Positions 10,758 to 26,079 of a DNA stretch of 64,000 bases are shown in pieces. This stretch comes from Mycoplasmopsis cynos (GTDB lineage Bacteria > Bacillota_I > Bacilli_A > Mycoplasmatales > Metamycoplasmataceae). The stretch is taken from positions 558,001 to 622,000 of the forward strand of contig NZ_LR214986.1 in NCBI RefSeq assembly GCF_900660545.1, written 5' to 3'. The notes under the pieces are model-generated. The model had not been told where the DNA came from, made no database searches, and saw only the letters and a program-made list of their open reading frames with translations. Position numbers and translations under genes: made by a program. Numbering within the stretch: position 1 is the stretch's first letter; each line of letters opens with the position of its first letter.

Positions 10758-11758
10758 TTAAAATTTAAATTCCACTATTTTTTTTATTTTTGTAATAATC
10801 TTATCGCTATCAATAGCATGATATTTTTCACCTCTAGCTAATGGAACTGTAATATCATAACCAGTTAATCTTGATAAAGGTGCTTTAAGGTATTCAAAAG
10901 CTTTTTCATTTACTCGTGCAATAATTTCAGCAGAAACTGAAAATGATTTTACGGCCTCATGAACAACAAGTAATCTTCCAGTTTTCCTTACTGAATTAAT
11001 AATTGTTTCAATATCCAAAGGTTTAATTGTTCTAAGATCAATTAATTCAACACTAATGTTCGAATTAGCAGCAACAAGTTTTTTCAATGCTTCAATACAT
11101 TCATGAACCTGTGCACCGTAAGTAACTAGTGTTAAATCATTTCCTTCTACCAAAATATTAGCCTTACCAATTGGAACTTCATATATTTCTGCTGGAATTT
11201 GTTGTTTAAATGAACGATAAATTTTTTTAGGTTCTAAAAACACAGCTGGATCCGGATCATTTATAGCTGCAATCATTAACCCTTTTGTATCGTATGGCGT
11301 AGAAGGCATAACCACTTTAATTCCTGGTATATGGGCAAACATTGCTTCAATGGCTTCGGAATGGTGCTCAAGCGCTCTAACTCCGCCGCCCATCGGCATT
11401 CTTAGCACCATCGGAACAGTAAAACGACCTCGAGAACGATTTCTATATCTTGCAGCATGAGTCATTAATTGTTGAAATGATGGATACGAAAATCCTTGGA
11501 ATTGAATTTCGACGATTGGTTTAATTCCGAAAATAGCCGCACCTACTCCAATACCACACATTGATGCTTCAGCGATTGGAGTATCTCACACTCTTTGAAC
11601 ACCATATTTCTTTTGTAATCCTTCTGTAGCCCTAAAAACACCACCTTCAAACCCTGCATCTTGTCCTCACAAAACTACTGTTGAATCTTTTTCCATCATT
11701 AAATCAATTGCATTTGTAACAGCACCAATATTATTTAACTCAATTACTTTTTTATCCA

Positions 11759-11759
<1 letters not shown>
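10758..11759 (-). CDS. pdhB: Pyruvate dehydrogenase E1 component, beta subunit
   Basis: 333 residues, the usual length. Transketolase pyrimidine-binding domain with SMCGIGVGAA and FQGFSYPSFQQL, followed by the C-terminal transketolase domain (LVTYGAQVHECIEAL, VELIDLRTIKPLD, HEAVKSFSV). It pairs with PdhA to decarboxylate pyruvate with thiamine diphosphate. The start codon overlaps the pdhA stop (TAATG), indicating translational coupling. Trp codons in the N-terminal part are TGA and TGG. Confidence 0.95.
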
Positions 11760-12868
<1,109 letters not shown>

Positions 12869-13163
12869 CTTCCCTCTCTATATATTATTTTTAAAAATAA
12901 TTTTATTCATATACTATAATTATATATTTTTATTTGATTAATAGACATTTTTATCTATATATCGTATAAAAGTAAAAAACTCTAGTAGTATAAAAATAAA
13001 ACCTTCTTATCCGAAATAAATATCTAAAAGTAAATCTTTATAATGTACTATTTAAAAATTTGTCCATATAAACCTTGCTTTGTAGAATAATCAAAAAAAC
13101 ATTTTTTTACTATTGTTTTATTCTATTTATTTTTTATAATTATTTTATTAAGAAAGAGGAAAA

Positions 13164-14186
13164 ATGAAAGTTGTAAGTGATTATAAAAAATTCGATGCAT
13201 ATAAATTAGAAGTAGATGAAAAACTTGTTCCATTGTTTAAAGAAGTAATTGATGAAGCTTTTACAAAAGTTAATCAAACACTTTTAAAAAGATATCAAAT
13301 TCTAATGTGATCATTTTATGGTTTTGGTGTGCTAATGTTTCTGCTAGGAATAGGATTATTTTTTAACTCATTTGATTATGGATTATTAATTATTAGTCTA
13401 TTCGGAATCATTAGCGCGATAATAGGGGCTATATTTAATATAAAAATTTATAAGGTTAAAAAAAGTGTCTATAATGAAATAAATCAAAATATTAATGATA
13501 ATTTATTATACAAAAAGGCTTTTGAAATGCTTGAACCAAAATTTAAATATCTTGGAAAGAGCGAGAATATTATTACTCCAAGAGAAATTAAAGTATATAG
13601 ATGAGATGTTCCAGCCGGAGCTGAAATCGAAAAAGTATCACATGAAAAATCTTGAATCATTGATGGTAAATATCCTGTTGGTTTAGTAAATGTAAAATGA
13701 TTCCAAATTATTGAAAGATCAAACAATAAAGAAAAAGAAATTAGATATTACTATTCGTCATTAATTAAGATAGATACTAGATTATTAAAAGAAAAAGGAT
13801 TTTCATTCACTTTATTTAAATCATTTAGTTTTTGATCAAATCTTCAAAAAATAAAACTAGAAAATAGTGATTTTGTTAAAACATTCAAAGTAAGATCTGA
13901 TGATGAATTAAAAATCAGACAAATGTATACACCTTTATCAATGGAATTATCTATGCAAAGATACCAAGATAATAAAAATTCAAAGGTAACTAAATTCCAT
14001 ATTTATTCAACTGGCGAATATATTTACTATACTTTTTCATCAGATATGGGATTTATGGAGTTAGATATTCCATTTACATTAAATAAAAACAAAGTTGTTA
14101 ATAAAACATATTATGATTTTATGATAGACACATACACATTTTATTATTTACTATCAATTATTTACATTCCAAATTATTTAGATTAA
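13164..14186 (+). CDS. DUF3137-type membrane protein
   Basis: 340 residues, start ATG with AAAGAGGAA upstream. Two hydrophobic segments (about residues 50-72 and 76-95) separated by a few residues anchor the N-terminus. The soluble remainder shows alternating beta-type patterns and ends TFYYLLSIIYIPNYLD. The overall plan matches the DUF3137 proteins widespread in mycoplasmas, whose function is unknown. Its Trp codons are TGA. It stands alone between the pdh operon and nox on the opposite strand, and shares a terminator with nox. Confidence 0.7.
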
Positions 14187-14262
14187 ATTCTTCCTGGTAA
14201 TTTAATCTTTTTTTCTAAACTTATCTAACTATATTTTAGATTAGTAAGTTAAAAAATTATAT

Positions 14263-14294
14263 AAAAAAGTTAACATATAATTGTTAACTTTTTT
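14263..14294. terminator. Bidirectional terminator
   Basis: Perfect 12-bp stem AAAAAAGTTAAC/GTTAACTTTTTT, eight-base loop, between the DUF3137 gene and convergent nox. Confidence 0.85.
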
Positions 14295-14308
14295 GTAACT
14301 ATTTGTTA

Positions 14309-15688
14309 TTATTTTTCATTATATTTAAGATTCAGGGCATTTAAAATTGTTTGGATAATAAAATTAAATGGTTTATTAAAATGAGGTAAAAAGTAATAAT
14401 CCATTAAAGCAATTTGAGGTAATGTTAAACCATCTTGAATAGCTAATGATAACATATACATAACCTCAGTATGATTTGCAGTTTTTCCTTCTGAACCAAT
14501 TTGAGCTCCAAGTAATTTTAAAGTTGTTTTATCATAAACAATTTTAAACCATACTTTATAATGATGTTTCATAAATTCGGGTCTATCATTATCTTCGAAA
14601 TATTCAATAGCAAAATTTTCTTTGATATGATCATATTTTTTAGCCATAGTCTCAGTTAATCCAGTTGAAGCATAATTAAAGTCAAAAACACTAATCGCAT
14701 TTGTTCCTGAGTATCCTGGAAACGGAATCGCTTCACTACCAGCTAAATGAAATGCAGCAACAATACCAGTTTTAACAGCATTTGTCGCTAAGGCAATATG
14801 ACAATATTCTTTAGTTACATTATTTACCATTGAAGCAGCATCGCCAATTACATAAATATCTTTATCAGTTAAACTTCTTTGGAATTTGTCAACTTTAATA
14901 GCTCCATTTAAGGTTTTTTCAACATCTGGTAATAATTTAGTTTGTGGTTTGAATCCAATTGCTAAAATAACTAAATCAGCTTCATAGATACCTTTATTTG
15001 TTACAACTGATGAAACTGTTTTTTGATCTTTTGTTTCAAATTTTTGTACGATTTCCCCAAGTTGTAAGTTAATTCCTTGTTCTTTCATTTTTAATTCAAT
15101 TTTATCTGTAAACTCTTTATCAAAATAATTAGGAATAATTCTCTTTTGCATATCAATTAATGTAACTTTTTTACCATATTTACTAAATGCTTCAACTAAT
15201 TCAACACCAATGTATCCTGCTCCGATAATGACAACATTTTTAATTTTCGGACATAATGCCTTTTGTTTGATTTCTTTTGCATGGGCATATATTTTAGAAA
15301 CTAATATATTTTCCAAATTAACATTTTCACATTTTGGCATAATTGGTCAAGTTCCGGCTGCATAAACTAATTTATCATAATGGTCAATAAATGTTTTTCC
15401 AGTAACCAAATCCTTAACAACCACATATTTTTCTGATCTATTTACTTCAATAACTTCATGAGCGATTTTAATGTTAATACCATGACTCTTTAATTCTTTT
15501 ATACTTGAATAAAATAAACCATCAGGACTCTCGAATTCTCCTCCTACTCATAATGCTATACCACATCCTAAAAATGAAATATCTGTGTTTTTTTCATATG
15601 CAACTAATTCATTATTTGGTGCAATTTTTTTAATAGTTCTTAAAAAAGATGTCCCTGCGTGGTTAGCCCCAATCGATATAATCTTCAT
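14309..15688 (-). CDS. nox: NADH oxidase (water-forming, Nox family)
   Basis: 459 residues. FAD/NAD-linked pyridine nucleotide-disulfide reductase with the redox cysteine at position 42 in SFLGCGIAL, the typical place for NADH oxidase and CoA-disulfide reductase. It has a NAD-binding VVIIGAGYIGVELVE and the FAD motif YVIGDAASM. It regenerates NAD+ for glycolysis and pyruvate dehydrogenase, probably reducing O2 to water. The start at 15688 is chosen over the in-frame Met at 15700 because GGAGAAAG lies directly before it. Trp in ALWVGG and AGTWP is TGA. Confidence 0.92.
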
Positions 15689-15772
15689 GTCTTTCTCCAT
15701 ATTAAATTTTAACAATCACTTTTTAATCATACTTAATTAAATATTTATATTTTAGAAATTAAAAAATAAAAA

Positions 15773-16732
15773 CTAGCTTTTTGCCTGCAATGCTGTTATC
15801 AAAACGGTATCATATACATCATCAACAGTTGATCCCCTTGATAAATCATTAACAGGTGCAGCTACTCCCGTAACAATTGGACCAACCGCCCCAAAACCGC
15901 CTAAGCGTTGGGCTATTTTATATCCAATGTTACCAGCATCTAAATTTGGAAATATATAGATAGTTGTATTCCCAGTGTATGTTTCTTTTTTATATTTTGA
16001 AGTGCGAATTTTTTCATCAAATGCGGCATCAAATTGTATTTCACCAATTGCTTTATAAAAACATTGTTCATTAAATTTAGTCACTGCCTCTGAAACAATT
16101 TTTGATTCATAACTTACAGTAGAACCGCCTGTTGAAAATGACAAAAACGCTACTCTTGGTTCTATATTTAGGTTAATAGCGAAATCTACTGCATTTAAAG
16201 CTATTTCAACTAATTGATCAGCTGTTGGTTTTATATTTACCGAGATATCAGAAAAAATGTATTTAAAATCGTCTTTATAAACAACCATCACAGATGAAAT
16301 AGTTTTAATACCTTTTCTTGGTCCGATCACTTTAAATGCAGCCCTTAAAATATCTGCTGTTGTGTAATCTAAACCGCCAACAACACCATCAACCTCATTA
16401 TTTTTTAGCATCATCATTGCATAAAATGGCGCTTGATTAAGATTTTTTTTCGCTACTTCTAAGGTATCTTTACCTTTTCTTAGTTCAAAATATTGTATGG
16501 CATATGTTTCTTGTTTTTCTAATGAAATTACTTCTTGTTGAATTTCATCTGAGAGTGAATCATTCTTTTCTTTCACAAGTAAAATAACATTCACTAAACC
16601 ATTTTTTACTAATAATTTAGCCGCTTCAATAGAACGCTCATCTTCTCCATCGATTAATAAAATTGTTTTTTTTGACTTACAATCTCTGTTAAGACTTTGA
16701 ACTTTAGCTTCTATTTCTTTTTTAAAATTCAT
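15773..16732 (-). CDS. pta: Phosphate acetyltransferase
   Basis: 319 residues, normal for short Pta. Recognisable GVVGGLDYTTADILRAA, FSDISVNIKPTA, LSFSTGGS and C-terminal IAQRLGGFGAVGPIVTG with NDLSRGS. It converts acetyl-CoA and phosphate to acetyl-phosphate, the step before ATP formation by acetate kinase; ackA is not in this window. Ribosome site AAAGGAG and its own promoter (16761-16789) indicate independent transcription. Confidence 0.95.
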   Translation of the reverse strand: MNFKKEIEAKVQSLNRDCKSKKTILLIDGEDERSIEAAKLLVKNGLVNVILLVKEKNDSLSDEIQQEVISLEKQETYAIQYFELRKGKDTLEVAKKNLNQAPFYAMMMLKNNEVDGVVGGLDYTTADILRAAFKVIGPRKGIKTISSVMVVYKDDFKYIFSDISVNIKPTADQLVEIALNAVDFAINLNIEPRVAFLSFSTGGSTVSYESKIVSEAVTKFNEQCFYKAIGEIQFDAAFDEKIRTSKYKKETYTGNTTIYIFPNLDAGNIGYKIAQRLGGFGAVGPIVTGVAAPVNDLSRGSTVDDVYDTVLITALQAKS

Positions 16733-16760
16733 TAATCTCCTTTTACTTTGACCTATTAAA

Positions 16761-16789
16761 ATTATACTAAATTCTAATTAATTTGTCTA
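16761..16789 (-). promoter_or_regulatory. Promoter of pta
   Basis: Minus-strand -35 TAGACA (16784-16789), 17-base spacer and -10 TATAAT (16761-16766), about 30 bases before the pta start codon. The rest of the 336-base gap 16733-17068 shows only AT-rich sequence. Confidence 0.65.
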
Positions 16790-17068
16790 TGTTTTAGTCT
16801 TAGTTTTGTCTCTTTTATGTAAAATATGAAAATATTTACATTATTTTTAAAATAAGCTAATATGATTAAAAATTAACATAAAAAGTCATCTAAAACTTGT
16901 TGTCGTAGTCCAAATTTTAAAATGTTAAAAAAATAACTTTTCTTAACTTAACTCACAAAAAATATAAATTATTTTTTAGTTTTAAATAAAAAACTACAAT
17001 ATATTGCATTAAAAACCAAATAAAAATTTCTTTTCAAAATCTAATTAAGTGGTAAAATAATTAAGCAA

Positions 17069-17153
17069 GCCCGAGTGGTGAAATTGGCAGACACGCTAGA
17101 CTAAGGATCTAGTGGAGCAATCCGTGCAGGTTCAAATCCTGTCTTGGGCACCA
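17069..17153 (+). tRNA. tRNA-Leu (AAG)
   Basis: 85-nt class II tRNA with acceptor GCCCGAG/CTTGGGC, a long variable arm and encoded CCA. The anticodon stem CTAGA/TCTAG encloses CTAAGGA, giving AAG. A CUN-reading Leu tRNA with A at position 34 rather than the UAG anticodon common in mycoplasmas. Confidence 0.9.
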
Positions 17154-17224
17154 AAAAATAATTTCATATAAAATTTTTTATATGAAATAAATCTTATATA
17201 ATATTAAAATATTATCACAAATAT

Positions 17225-17343
<119 letters not shown>

Positions 17344-17382
17344 CGGGCGGTAAATAACGATAAGAAATTTAAAAACTTAGTT

Positions 17383-17415
17383 AAAAATAGCAATCATTAT
17401 TTGACTGCTATTTTT
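17383..17415 (-). terminator. Terminator of the dha operon
   Basis: AAAAATAGCA pairs with TGCTATTTTT over a 13-base loop, just past the dhaM stop on the minus strand. Confidence 0.75.
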
Positions 17416-17450
17416 AATTATTTCAACTCTTAAATTAATATTAATTATAA

Positions 17451-17843
17451 TTATTTAATCACTTTTTCTTCTGCTGCTTTTTTAACTTCATCAAATGAGG
17501 CGCCAACGTTAGCTAATACATAAGCTGAAAATGTATTTTCAACAAATGCTCCTTTTGCAACATAAACTAATTTATCTTCAACCATAGTCGAAATTGATTC
17601 GGCGGCTAATGTAGCTGAACCTAAATCAGAAAAGATAAAAATTTCATTTATTTCTGGATTTTCTTCAATAGCTTGAAGAATTTGCATTGGTTCAGTACCG
17701 ATTTCAGTACCATTATTAATTCCACCTAATGCAACTAATTTGACATTTTCTTCATTAATAGGAAGCATCTTTGTTAAATATACTTTTGTAGTATTAGCAA
17801 GATCGTAAAAATGACTAATTAAGATAAATAACTTTTTATTCAT
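17451..17843 (-). CDS. dhaM: Dihydroxyacetone kinase phosphotransfer subunit (EIIA-Man-like)
   Basis: 130 residues, matching the single EIIA-mannose-like domain of DhaM. The phosphoacceptor His10 lies in ILISHFYDLA, with VALGGINNGTEIGTE and IFIFSDLGSATLAAE as the conserved core. It passes phosphate from the phosphotransferase system (HPr) to ADP bound on DhaL. No extra HPr or enzyme I domains are fused, unlike the E. coli form. The start codon overlaps the dhaL stop by one base (TAATG). Confidence 0.88.
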   Translation of the reverse strand: MNKKLFILISHFYDLANTTKVYLTKMLPINEENVKLVALGGINNGTEIGTEPMQILQAIEENPEINEIFIFSDLGSATLAAESISTMVEDKLVYVAKGAFVENTFSAYVLANVGASFDEVKKAAEEKVIK

Positions 17844-18454
17844 TATAATTCCTTTAAAAAGTTTTTAAGAATAATTCCAGTTGAAAATGATCCTGGGTCA
17901 ATTGTTCCAATTGATCTTTCTTTAAGATATGATGCTCTTCCTTTTGTTGCCATCATATCTTTTGTTTGAACAACTAAATATTGTAAATATTCTAATAGTT
18001 CATTTTTTGCTTCTAAATTTATCTCATTAAATTCACTCAATTTTGTACAAAATGGATTTCACACATCATACATTGTTTTTTCATTTAATTGAACCTTACC
18101 AAGAATTTGTAAGTTTTTAGCAAAGTTTGCAACAAATTCTTTAAAATTTTGAAAATCAATATATTCAGAATTTTTAAATGCTGCTGCTGCTTTCATAAAA
18201 CTCATTCCATATAATGGGCCTGATGCACCACCAACCTTAGCCATTAATGTACGACCAATTTGCATAAAGTAATTATCAAGACTTAAGTTTGTTGAATCAA
18301 TTTCTAATACGGCTTTAAATCCTCTAACAATATTATATCCATGATCACCATCACCGATTTTTTGATCTAAATCAGAAATGAAATCTTCATTTTTAGCTAA
18401 CTCATCAGCAATAGTTTTAACAATATCATTAGCGTGTTTAAGATCTATTTTCAA
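17843..18454 (-). CDS. dhaL: Dihydroxyacetone kinase subunit DhaL
   Basis: 203 residues. The ADP/Mg-binding motifs IGDGDHGYNIVRGF and GGASGPLYGMSF are present, with a C-terminal RASYLKERSIGTIDPGS helix. It donates phosphate to dihydroxyacetone held covalently by DhaK. The start is a TTG at 18454, supported by GAGG ten bases upstream and by the length of known DhaL; it overlaps the end of dhaK by ten bases. An internal Trp (TYPE DVWNPF) is TGA. Confidence 0.9.
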
Positions 18455-19428
18455 GCTTTTACCTCATTTTTTTCCATTAATAATTCTTTTAATTGAGAAT
18501 CTAATTTTAATAATGAAATTGATATTCCTTGCATTTCTAATGAAGTCATGAAATTACCGACATTTGATGTGTATACTTTTATTCCTTTTTCTGCTAAATA
18601 ATTATGTGCATCATTTGCGACAATGAATAATTCCATTTCAGGTGTTCCACCTAATCCATTAATCATTAATGCAACTTCTGAATTAGAATAGTCATAATCT
18701 TTTAAAATTATATCAATCATTTCTTGTACAATTTCTTTTGAACTCTTAATATTTTCTCTTTTAATACCTGGTTCTCCGTGAATTCCTAAACCGAATTCAA
18801 TTTCTTTTTCAGCAAGTTCAAATGATTTTTTACCTGTTGTAGGAATATAAATTGAATTAAGTGAGATACCAAAAGATCTTACATTATCAATAACTTTTTG
18901 AGCCACTGCTTTTACTTCACTTAAAGATCCACCTTTTTGGGCTAATGCACCGGCAATTTTGTGCACATAAACTGTACCAGCAATTCCTCTACGTCCAATA
19001 GTTCAAGTAGAATTTTCAACAGCAACATCGTCATTAACTAAAACTGTTTCAACTTCCTTACCTTCTGCTTGAGCTAATTGCTGAGCAATTTCAAAGTTTA
19101 ATTTATCACCAGTATAATTTTTAATAATTAATAGTGTACCAGCTTTTGAATCTAAAGCATTTATGGCTGCTTCAACTTGATCTGGTGTTGGTGATGTGAA
19201 TACCTCTCCAGCTACAGCACCTGAAAGCATACCATTACCAACATATCCCATATGTGCAGGTTCATGTCCAGAACCTCCACCTGAAATTAAAGCAACTTTT
19301 GATCTATCAAAATGTTTGTTAATAACTACATTATAACCTGGAACTCTTTCAACATTTGGATTAGTTTTCACTATTCCTTGAATCATTTCTTCCACGATAT
19401 TTTCTGTTTTATTTAATAGCTTTTTCAT
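18445..19428 (-). CDS. dhaK: Dihydroxyacetone kinase subunit DhaK
   Basis: 327 residues. N-terminal ligand motif SGGGSGHEPAHMGYVG, and the covalent substrate histidine in GLGIHGEPGI; both are diagnostic. It binds dihydroxyacetone as a hemiaminal and receives phosphate from DhaL. A TGA six bases before the TAG stop is read as Trp, so the protein ends VKAWK. Ribosome site GAGGAA. The order dhaK-dhaL-dhaM lies directly downstream of glpF, linking it to glycerol metabolism. Confidence 0.92.
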
Positions 19429-19460
19429 AATTCCTCGATATAAAATTATTTAATATTAAT

Positions 19461-19485
19461 AAATTTGTGCATAATGCACAAATTT
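19461..19485 (-). terminator. Hairpin between glpF and dhaK
   Basis: Perfect ten-base stem AAATTTGTGC/GCACAAATTT with a five-base loop, in the 69-base glpF-dhaK gap. T-poor on its 3' side, so perhaps a partial terminator or mRNA-processing hairpin. Confidence 0.6.
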
Positions 19486-19497
19486 ATGATTTAAAAT

Positions 19498-20244
19498 TTA
19501 AATTCAAGCAAAGAAACCGATGATTGCCCCACCAACCATTGGAGCAATAACAGGAATTCATCCATATCCAAAATTTGCTCCAATATGTTCTTTTTCTCTA
19601 CTTCTTAAGAATGTTTTTTCCATAAATCAATATAACATTCTAGGACCTAAGTCACGAGCGGGGTTAATTGCATAACCAGTAGATGCACCAATTGAAAGTC
19701 CAATTGACATAACTATCATAGTTACAATAATTCCTGTAATATTTTGAAAATTTGTTTTGCCGACCGCTAAAATCACTCCAACAAGTACTAATGTTCCAAC
19801 TAATTCATATGAAAAGTTAAAGATTGTACCACCTTCTTTGTTTGAAAATGCAGGTCCTGTGCAGTGTGAACCACGTACACTTGCTAAATCTGTTTCTTGA
19901 ATGTGTTTTCAATTAATGAAATCTAATATTATTTGCGCTAAAATTGCACCAATGAATTGCATTACAATAAATCCTAATCACTCAGGATGAGCAAATTTAT
20001 CACTTACTAATGCAAAAATTGTTACTGCTGGATTTAAATGAGCAGGGCCACCCATAGCTACACCAACAACAACTCCTGCTAAAACTGCGAATCCTCACCC
20101 TAATGCAATAACAACTCATTTCCCTGGTTGGTTCGCAAACATACGTTTATGTGAAACACTGAATACAACACCATTACCAAGTAGAACTAAGAATAATGTT
20201 CCTACTAATTCTGATGCATATACTAATCCTAATGATGCTACCAT
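19498..20244 (-). CDS. glpF: Glycerol uptake facilitator
   Basis: 248 residues, six membrane segments with two re-entrant loops. Both aquaporin motifs are visible: HLNPAVTIF and the glycerol-type GYAINPARDLGPR, whose Asp distinguishes glycerol channels from water channels. It lets glycerol cross the membrane to GlpK. Ten bases after glpK. Several Trp residues are TGA, including the penultimate one, so the frame only closes at 19498 under the mycoplasma code. Confidence 0.94.
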
Positions 20245-20254
20245 TTTATTTTTC

Positions 20255-21778
<1,524 letters not shown>

Positions 21779-21786
21779 TTTACTCC

Positions 21787-22941
21787 TTAAAATTGAACTT
21801 TAAATTTCGGATTATAGTCTGGGTTTTTTTCTAATTTAACACCCGCTGCTTCTACTAATTTAGCAATCTCTATCGCTATTGCAGGAGATGATGCTAATGC
21901 TGGCGATTGCATTCCAGCTGCATTAATAAATTTTGGATTTAATTTCGCTGGTCTAATAACAAAGTCATTAGTTTCAATATCGATAGGTCTTGAACCAGCT
22001 AATGTCATTTCGGTTCTTTCAAGTCTAATTGATGGAATAATTTCTTTTCCAATTTGTCCAATAAAATCAAATTTTTCCTTTGTTACAACTCTAGTTTGGT
22101 CCTTTGGAACTCCTTCTTCAGCAGTAGGTCCAACTAGAACACGACCATCAAGCATCGGAGCTACAATAACACCTTTACCGTGAATTGTTGGAACTTTAAA
22201 ACAAATTGAATTAACAATTCCTGCCTCGGTTCTTGCTAAAATTCTATATTCACCCCTTCTTGTTGTTTGCTTAAAGTCACCATATCCGGCTTTTTCAGCT
22301 AAAACGTCTGCATAATGACCAGCAGCATTAATAACTACACTTGATGTAATTTCTTCTCCGCTTGCTAATGTTATAGTAAATTCATCATTAAGATATTTAA
22401 TATCAGTAACTTCTGAATTTCTTCTTAATTCAGTACCATTTTGCTCACTAGCACCCATAAAAGCATATGTTGCTCTAACTGGGTCAATAGCTCATGAACT
22501 AGTGCATAATAATGCTCCTTGTACTTTTGGATTAACATTTGGTTCTCTTTTTAATACTTCTTCTTTAGAAATAACTTTTAAGTATTCCTTTGGAACTTTA
22601 TTAATTAATCCTCTTTCATATAACATATGCACATGTTTCATTTCTTCTTCATTAAATGCTAAAATCAATGAATCAACTTGTGCTCTTGGAAATTCTAAAT
22701 CCTTAAAGATTTTTTCTCTTCATAATTGATTACCAATTACGTTTAATTTAGCTTCAATTTTATGAGGATCTGGATCAAATCCGCCATGAATTGCGCCCGA
22801 ATTTCCTTTTGAAGTTTCATCAGCAAAAACTGGATTTTTTTCTAATAATAAGGTTTTTAGTTTATATTGAGATAGTTCATAAGCGATTGCTCCACCTATA
22901 ATACCTCCACCTATTATTACTACATCATATTTGCGTTTCAT
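21787..22941 (-). CDS. glpO: Glycerol-3-phosphate oxidase / FAD-dependent oxidoreductase
   Basis: 384 residues. N-terminal FAD dinucleotide fold VVIIGGGIIGGAIAYELS, KGNSGAIHGGFD and the C-terminal RPAKLNPKFINAAGMQSPALASSPAIA. This short form without the extra C-terminal domain of GlpD is the mycoplasma type that oxidises glycerol-3-phosphate to dihydroxyacetone phosphate with O2, releasing H2O2, a recognised virulence trait in M. mycoides. First gene of glpO-glpK-glpF. Ribosome site AAGGAG. Dehydrogenase or related oxidase activity cannot be excluded from sequence alone. Confidence 0.88.
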
Positions 22942-23000
22942 TTTTTACTCCTTATTTTATTAAGTAAGATTGTATATTGCTTACAAAATTACCTTTGAAT

Positions 23001-23006
23001 ATTATA
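23001..23006 (-). promoter_or_regulatory. Candidate -10 of the glp operon
   Basis: TATAAT on the minus strand about 60 bases before glpO. No convincing -35 at the normal distance and no obvious operator. Confidence 0.4.
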
Positions 23007-23082
23007 ATACTCTTTTTATGAAAACATTACCATTTTTTCATATTGTGATTAAAATGTGGAATTTTTACATTTTTTTACATAA

Positions 23083-23114
23083 AAATAAAAAAAGTCACAA
23101 AACGCGACCTTTTT
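23083..23114 (-). terminator. Terminator of rpsD-rpmE
   Basis: Minus-strand AAAAAGGTCGC pairs with GTGACTTTTTT through a short loop, ending in a T-run. Confidence 0.75.
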
Positions 23115-23136
23115 AAATAAAATTAAGCAATAATGA

Positions 23137-23346
23137 CTATTTAGCTTTTTTTTCTAAACGCTTATTAAATTTATCAATTCTTCCAGTTGCTTTAACTTGG
23201 GTTCTATTTCCAGTAAATACAGCGTGGCAACCAGAACAAACATCAACAGAAAAGTTCTTTCTTACAGACTTAAATTCAAATTTTGTACCACATGTTGAAC
23301 AAGTAATTTTTACTTCGTGATATTCAGGATGAAGATTCTTTTTCAT
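23137..23346 (-). CDS. rpmE: 50S ribosomal protein L31, zinc-binding type
   Basis: 69 residues. Two CxxC pairs (CSTCG at 16-19, CSGCH at 37-40) identify the zinc-containing L31 form. The C-terminal basic tail matches L31 length. Located 18 bases after rpsD with GGAG as ribosome site, so co-transcribed with it; the shared terminator follows at 23083. Confidence 0.95.
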   Translation of the reverse strand: MKKNLHPEYHEVKITCSTCGTKFEFKSVRKNFSVDVCSGCHAVFTGNRTQVKATGRIDKFNKRLEKKAK

Positions 23347-23364
23347 TTATTTTGCTCCTAGTTA

Positions 23365-23964
23365 TTATTTTGAATAGAACTCTACGATTAAGGCATCTTT
23401 AATTTCTTGATGCACTTCGCTTCTTTCAGGTAGTCTGTCTAATTTAAAGTTAAAGTCTTTTCTTGTTAATCATGCAGCAGGTGTATTAGCTGCTAAAGCT
23501 TCAGTAATTTGTTTGTTTGTTCTTGATTTTTCTTTTAATTCAACAACATCATTTAGCGAAACAACCATAGATGGGATATTAGCTTTTTTACCATTTAATG
23601 TGAAGTGATTATGATTTACTAATTGACGAGCTTGACGTCTTGTTAAAGCGAATCCAGCACGGTATACCAAGTTATCTAAACGAACTTCTAATAATTGAAT
23701 TAAATTAGTACCGGTAACGCCTTTCATTTTAACAGCCTTTTCAAATGTTTTACGTAATTGTTTTTCATTAACACCGAAAAGATGTTTTAATTTTTGTTTT
23801 TCATATAAGTGTAACCCATAATCAGAAAGTTTTACTCTTTTATTACCATGTTGTCCAGGTGCATAAGTTCTTTTTTTACCTTTTGCAAATTCTTTTCCAT
23901 TTTCTAAAATAGAAAAACCTAGACGACGAGCTTTTTTAAATACTGGACCAGTATATCTTGACAT
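23365..23964 (-). CDS. rpsD: 30S ribosomal protein S4
   Basis: 199 residues. Starts [16 protein letters not shown], contains [17 protein letters not shown] and the S4 RNA-binding domain ([23 protein letters not shown]), and ends with VEFYSK. It lacks the Cys cluster of the zinc form. It initiates 30S assembly on 16S rRNA and in other bacteria represses its own synthesis. Ribosome site AGAGGAAA lies inside a possible hairpin (23971-23996). A TGA Trp near residue 166 is essential for the full-length frame. Confidence 0.96.
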
Positions 23965-23970
23965 GTTTTT

Positions 23971-23996
23971 CCTCTTTTCTGCATAATTATAAGAGG
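23971..23996 (-). promoter_or_regulatory. rpsD leader hairpin or overlapping -10
   Basis: CCTCTT (minus, 23996-23991) can pair with AAGAGG (23976-23971), which is the rpsD ribosome site. The same stretch contains TATAAT, so it may instead be the -10 of a promoter with a very short leader; both readings fit. Confidence 0.45.
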
Positions 23997-24151
23997 GTTT
24001 ATTTCTATTTATTTAATTTATACTTAATGTTTTCGGTTTTCAGCTTTTCTACTAACAATGTTTTGCATGCATAAATTACTTTAAATATAATAAACTGCTG
24101 TTTTAATTAATGCTTATTTATTTTAACACAAAAGTTGAAATATCAAAAATA

Positions 24152-25942
<1,791 letters not shown>

Positions 25943-26079
25943 ATTTATCCTTACTAATTATATTATTTAGATATTTTACTATTTTTTGGTTATAAATTAA
26001 AAAGTATAAAAAATAAATAATTTGTTTTAGCAAATGTACAATTTGCATTTAATATAAATAAAAAAATCAAAATAAACAA

